A DNA stretch of 64,000 nucleotides from Streptomyces drozdowiczii (GTDB lineage Bacteria > Actinomycetota > Actinomycetes > Streptomycetales > Streptomycetaceae), in the NCBI RefSeq assembly GCF_026167665.1, contig NZ_CP098740.1, forward strand, positions 2,976,001 through 3,040,000, written 5' to 3'. A program made the position numbers and the translations under genes. The notes under the pieces were generated by a model. That model did no database searches. It was given only the letters and a program-made list of their open reading frames with translations, and was not told the DNA's origin. Positions 63,727-64,000 of this stretch are shown piece by piece (position 1 is the stretch's first letter; the number at the start of each line of letters is the position of its first letter).

Positions 63727-63999
63727 CTACCGGCGTCCGTCTTCGCCCTCGCCGCATTCCTCGACCCACGCGCAGAGTCGGCGCATGACGCTCAGGAAGT
63801 GGGGGGTGGGGTCCGGGCGGCCCCGCATGTGTGGCGCGTCCTGGAGCCACCGCTGCCACAGGCCCTCCGGTTGCCGGAAGCGGTCGGCCCGTCCGCCTCC
63901 GAGGTTCAGGTCGACGTACTGAAAAGCGCCCATGACGACGGCCTGGTCGTACCCGAGATCAGGGCGCCGGAGATAGCGGTCGAGGTAGGCGGCGAGCAG
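63727..63999 (-). CDS. DUF6000-like protein, C-terminal part
   Basis: The frame is open to the right edge, so the N-terminus lies outside the window. The visible 90 residues include LLAAYLDRYLRRPDLGYDQA and VVMGAFQYVDLNLGGGRADR, then WQRWLQDAP; this pattern matches DUF6000 proteins of actinobacteria. Function unknown. It is on the same strand as the TPR-like gene downstream, with a 70-base gap. Confidence 0.65.
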   Translation of the reverse strand: MLAAYLDRYLRRPDLGYDQAVVMGAFQYVDLNLGGGRADRFRQPEGLWQRWLQDAPHMRGRPDPTPHFLSVMRRLCAWVEECGEGEDGRR

Positions 64000-64000
64000 A

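Overview
The window is chromosomal DNA of a high-GC filamentous actinomycete, almost certainly Streptomyces. The evidence is very high GC with strong G/C at third codon positions, frequent GTG starts, ATGA/GTGA gene overlaps, a DmdR1-type iron regulator, ZAS anti-sigma, BldG-type and HATPase regulators, and a Streptomyces-type contractile injection system (CIS). No integrase, capsid, terminase, tRNA, rRNA or CRISPR array was seen.

Layout. 1-1.35 kb: 3' part of htpX plus pspAB. 1.4-4.7 kb: a three-gene module (unknown protein, small membrane protein, NB-ARC/TPR STAND ATPase). 4.7-29.2 kb: a complete CIS locus. Its leftward structural operon (18.7 -> 5.7 kb) encodes sheath, tube, small assembly proteins, a giant Pro-rich VQR-repeat protein, second tube protein, LysM, VgrG spike, PAAR tip, gp25, gpJ and gpI baseplate proteins, and a zinc-ribbon membrane protein. 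Upstream lie a CisA-like membrane protein and, divergently, a rightward set: LuxR-type regulator, DUF4157 cargo, secreted PD40 propeller protein, DUF4255 cap and AAA+ ATPase. The CIS family is known; its VQR-repeat protein and DUF4157 cargo are the less understood parts.

29-43 kb: housekeeping and regulatory genes (thioesterase, flavin monooxygenase, two MFS transporters, AraC/DJ-1 regulator, HATPase anti-sigma, EF-hand protein, STAS protein, an ECF sigma/anti-sigma pair with an unusual fusion, purU, a solute-binding lipoprotein). 43-49 kb: TPR regulator divergent from a prim-pol protein, an ABC exporter, an alpha/beta hydrolase with a LexA-like box. 49-55 kb: dmdR1 divergent from a SIS-domain gene with a DasR dre-like site between them, a PAS protein, a candidate small mRNA with an extreme Shine-Dalgarno sequence, pdxH and a citrate synthase. 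55-64 kb: PPTase, GNAT, TetR, enoyl-CoA hydratase, aldo/keto reductase, SDR with a broken divergent MerR gene, a phosphotransferase, a secreted HExxH protein and two proteins of unknown function.

Quality: eight genes across the window each carry one frameshift. All eight are restored by adding one base to a G/C run of 4-5. This looks like systematic homopolymer under-calling rather than eight real pseudogenes, and these genes are annotated here as single loci.
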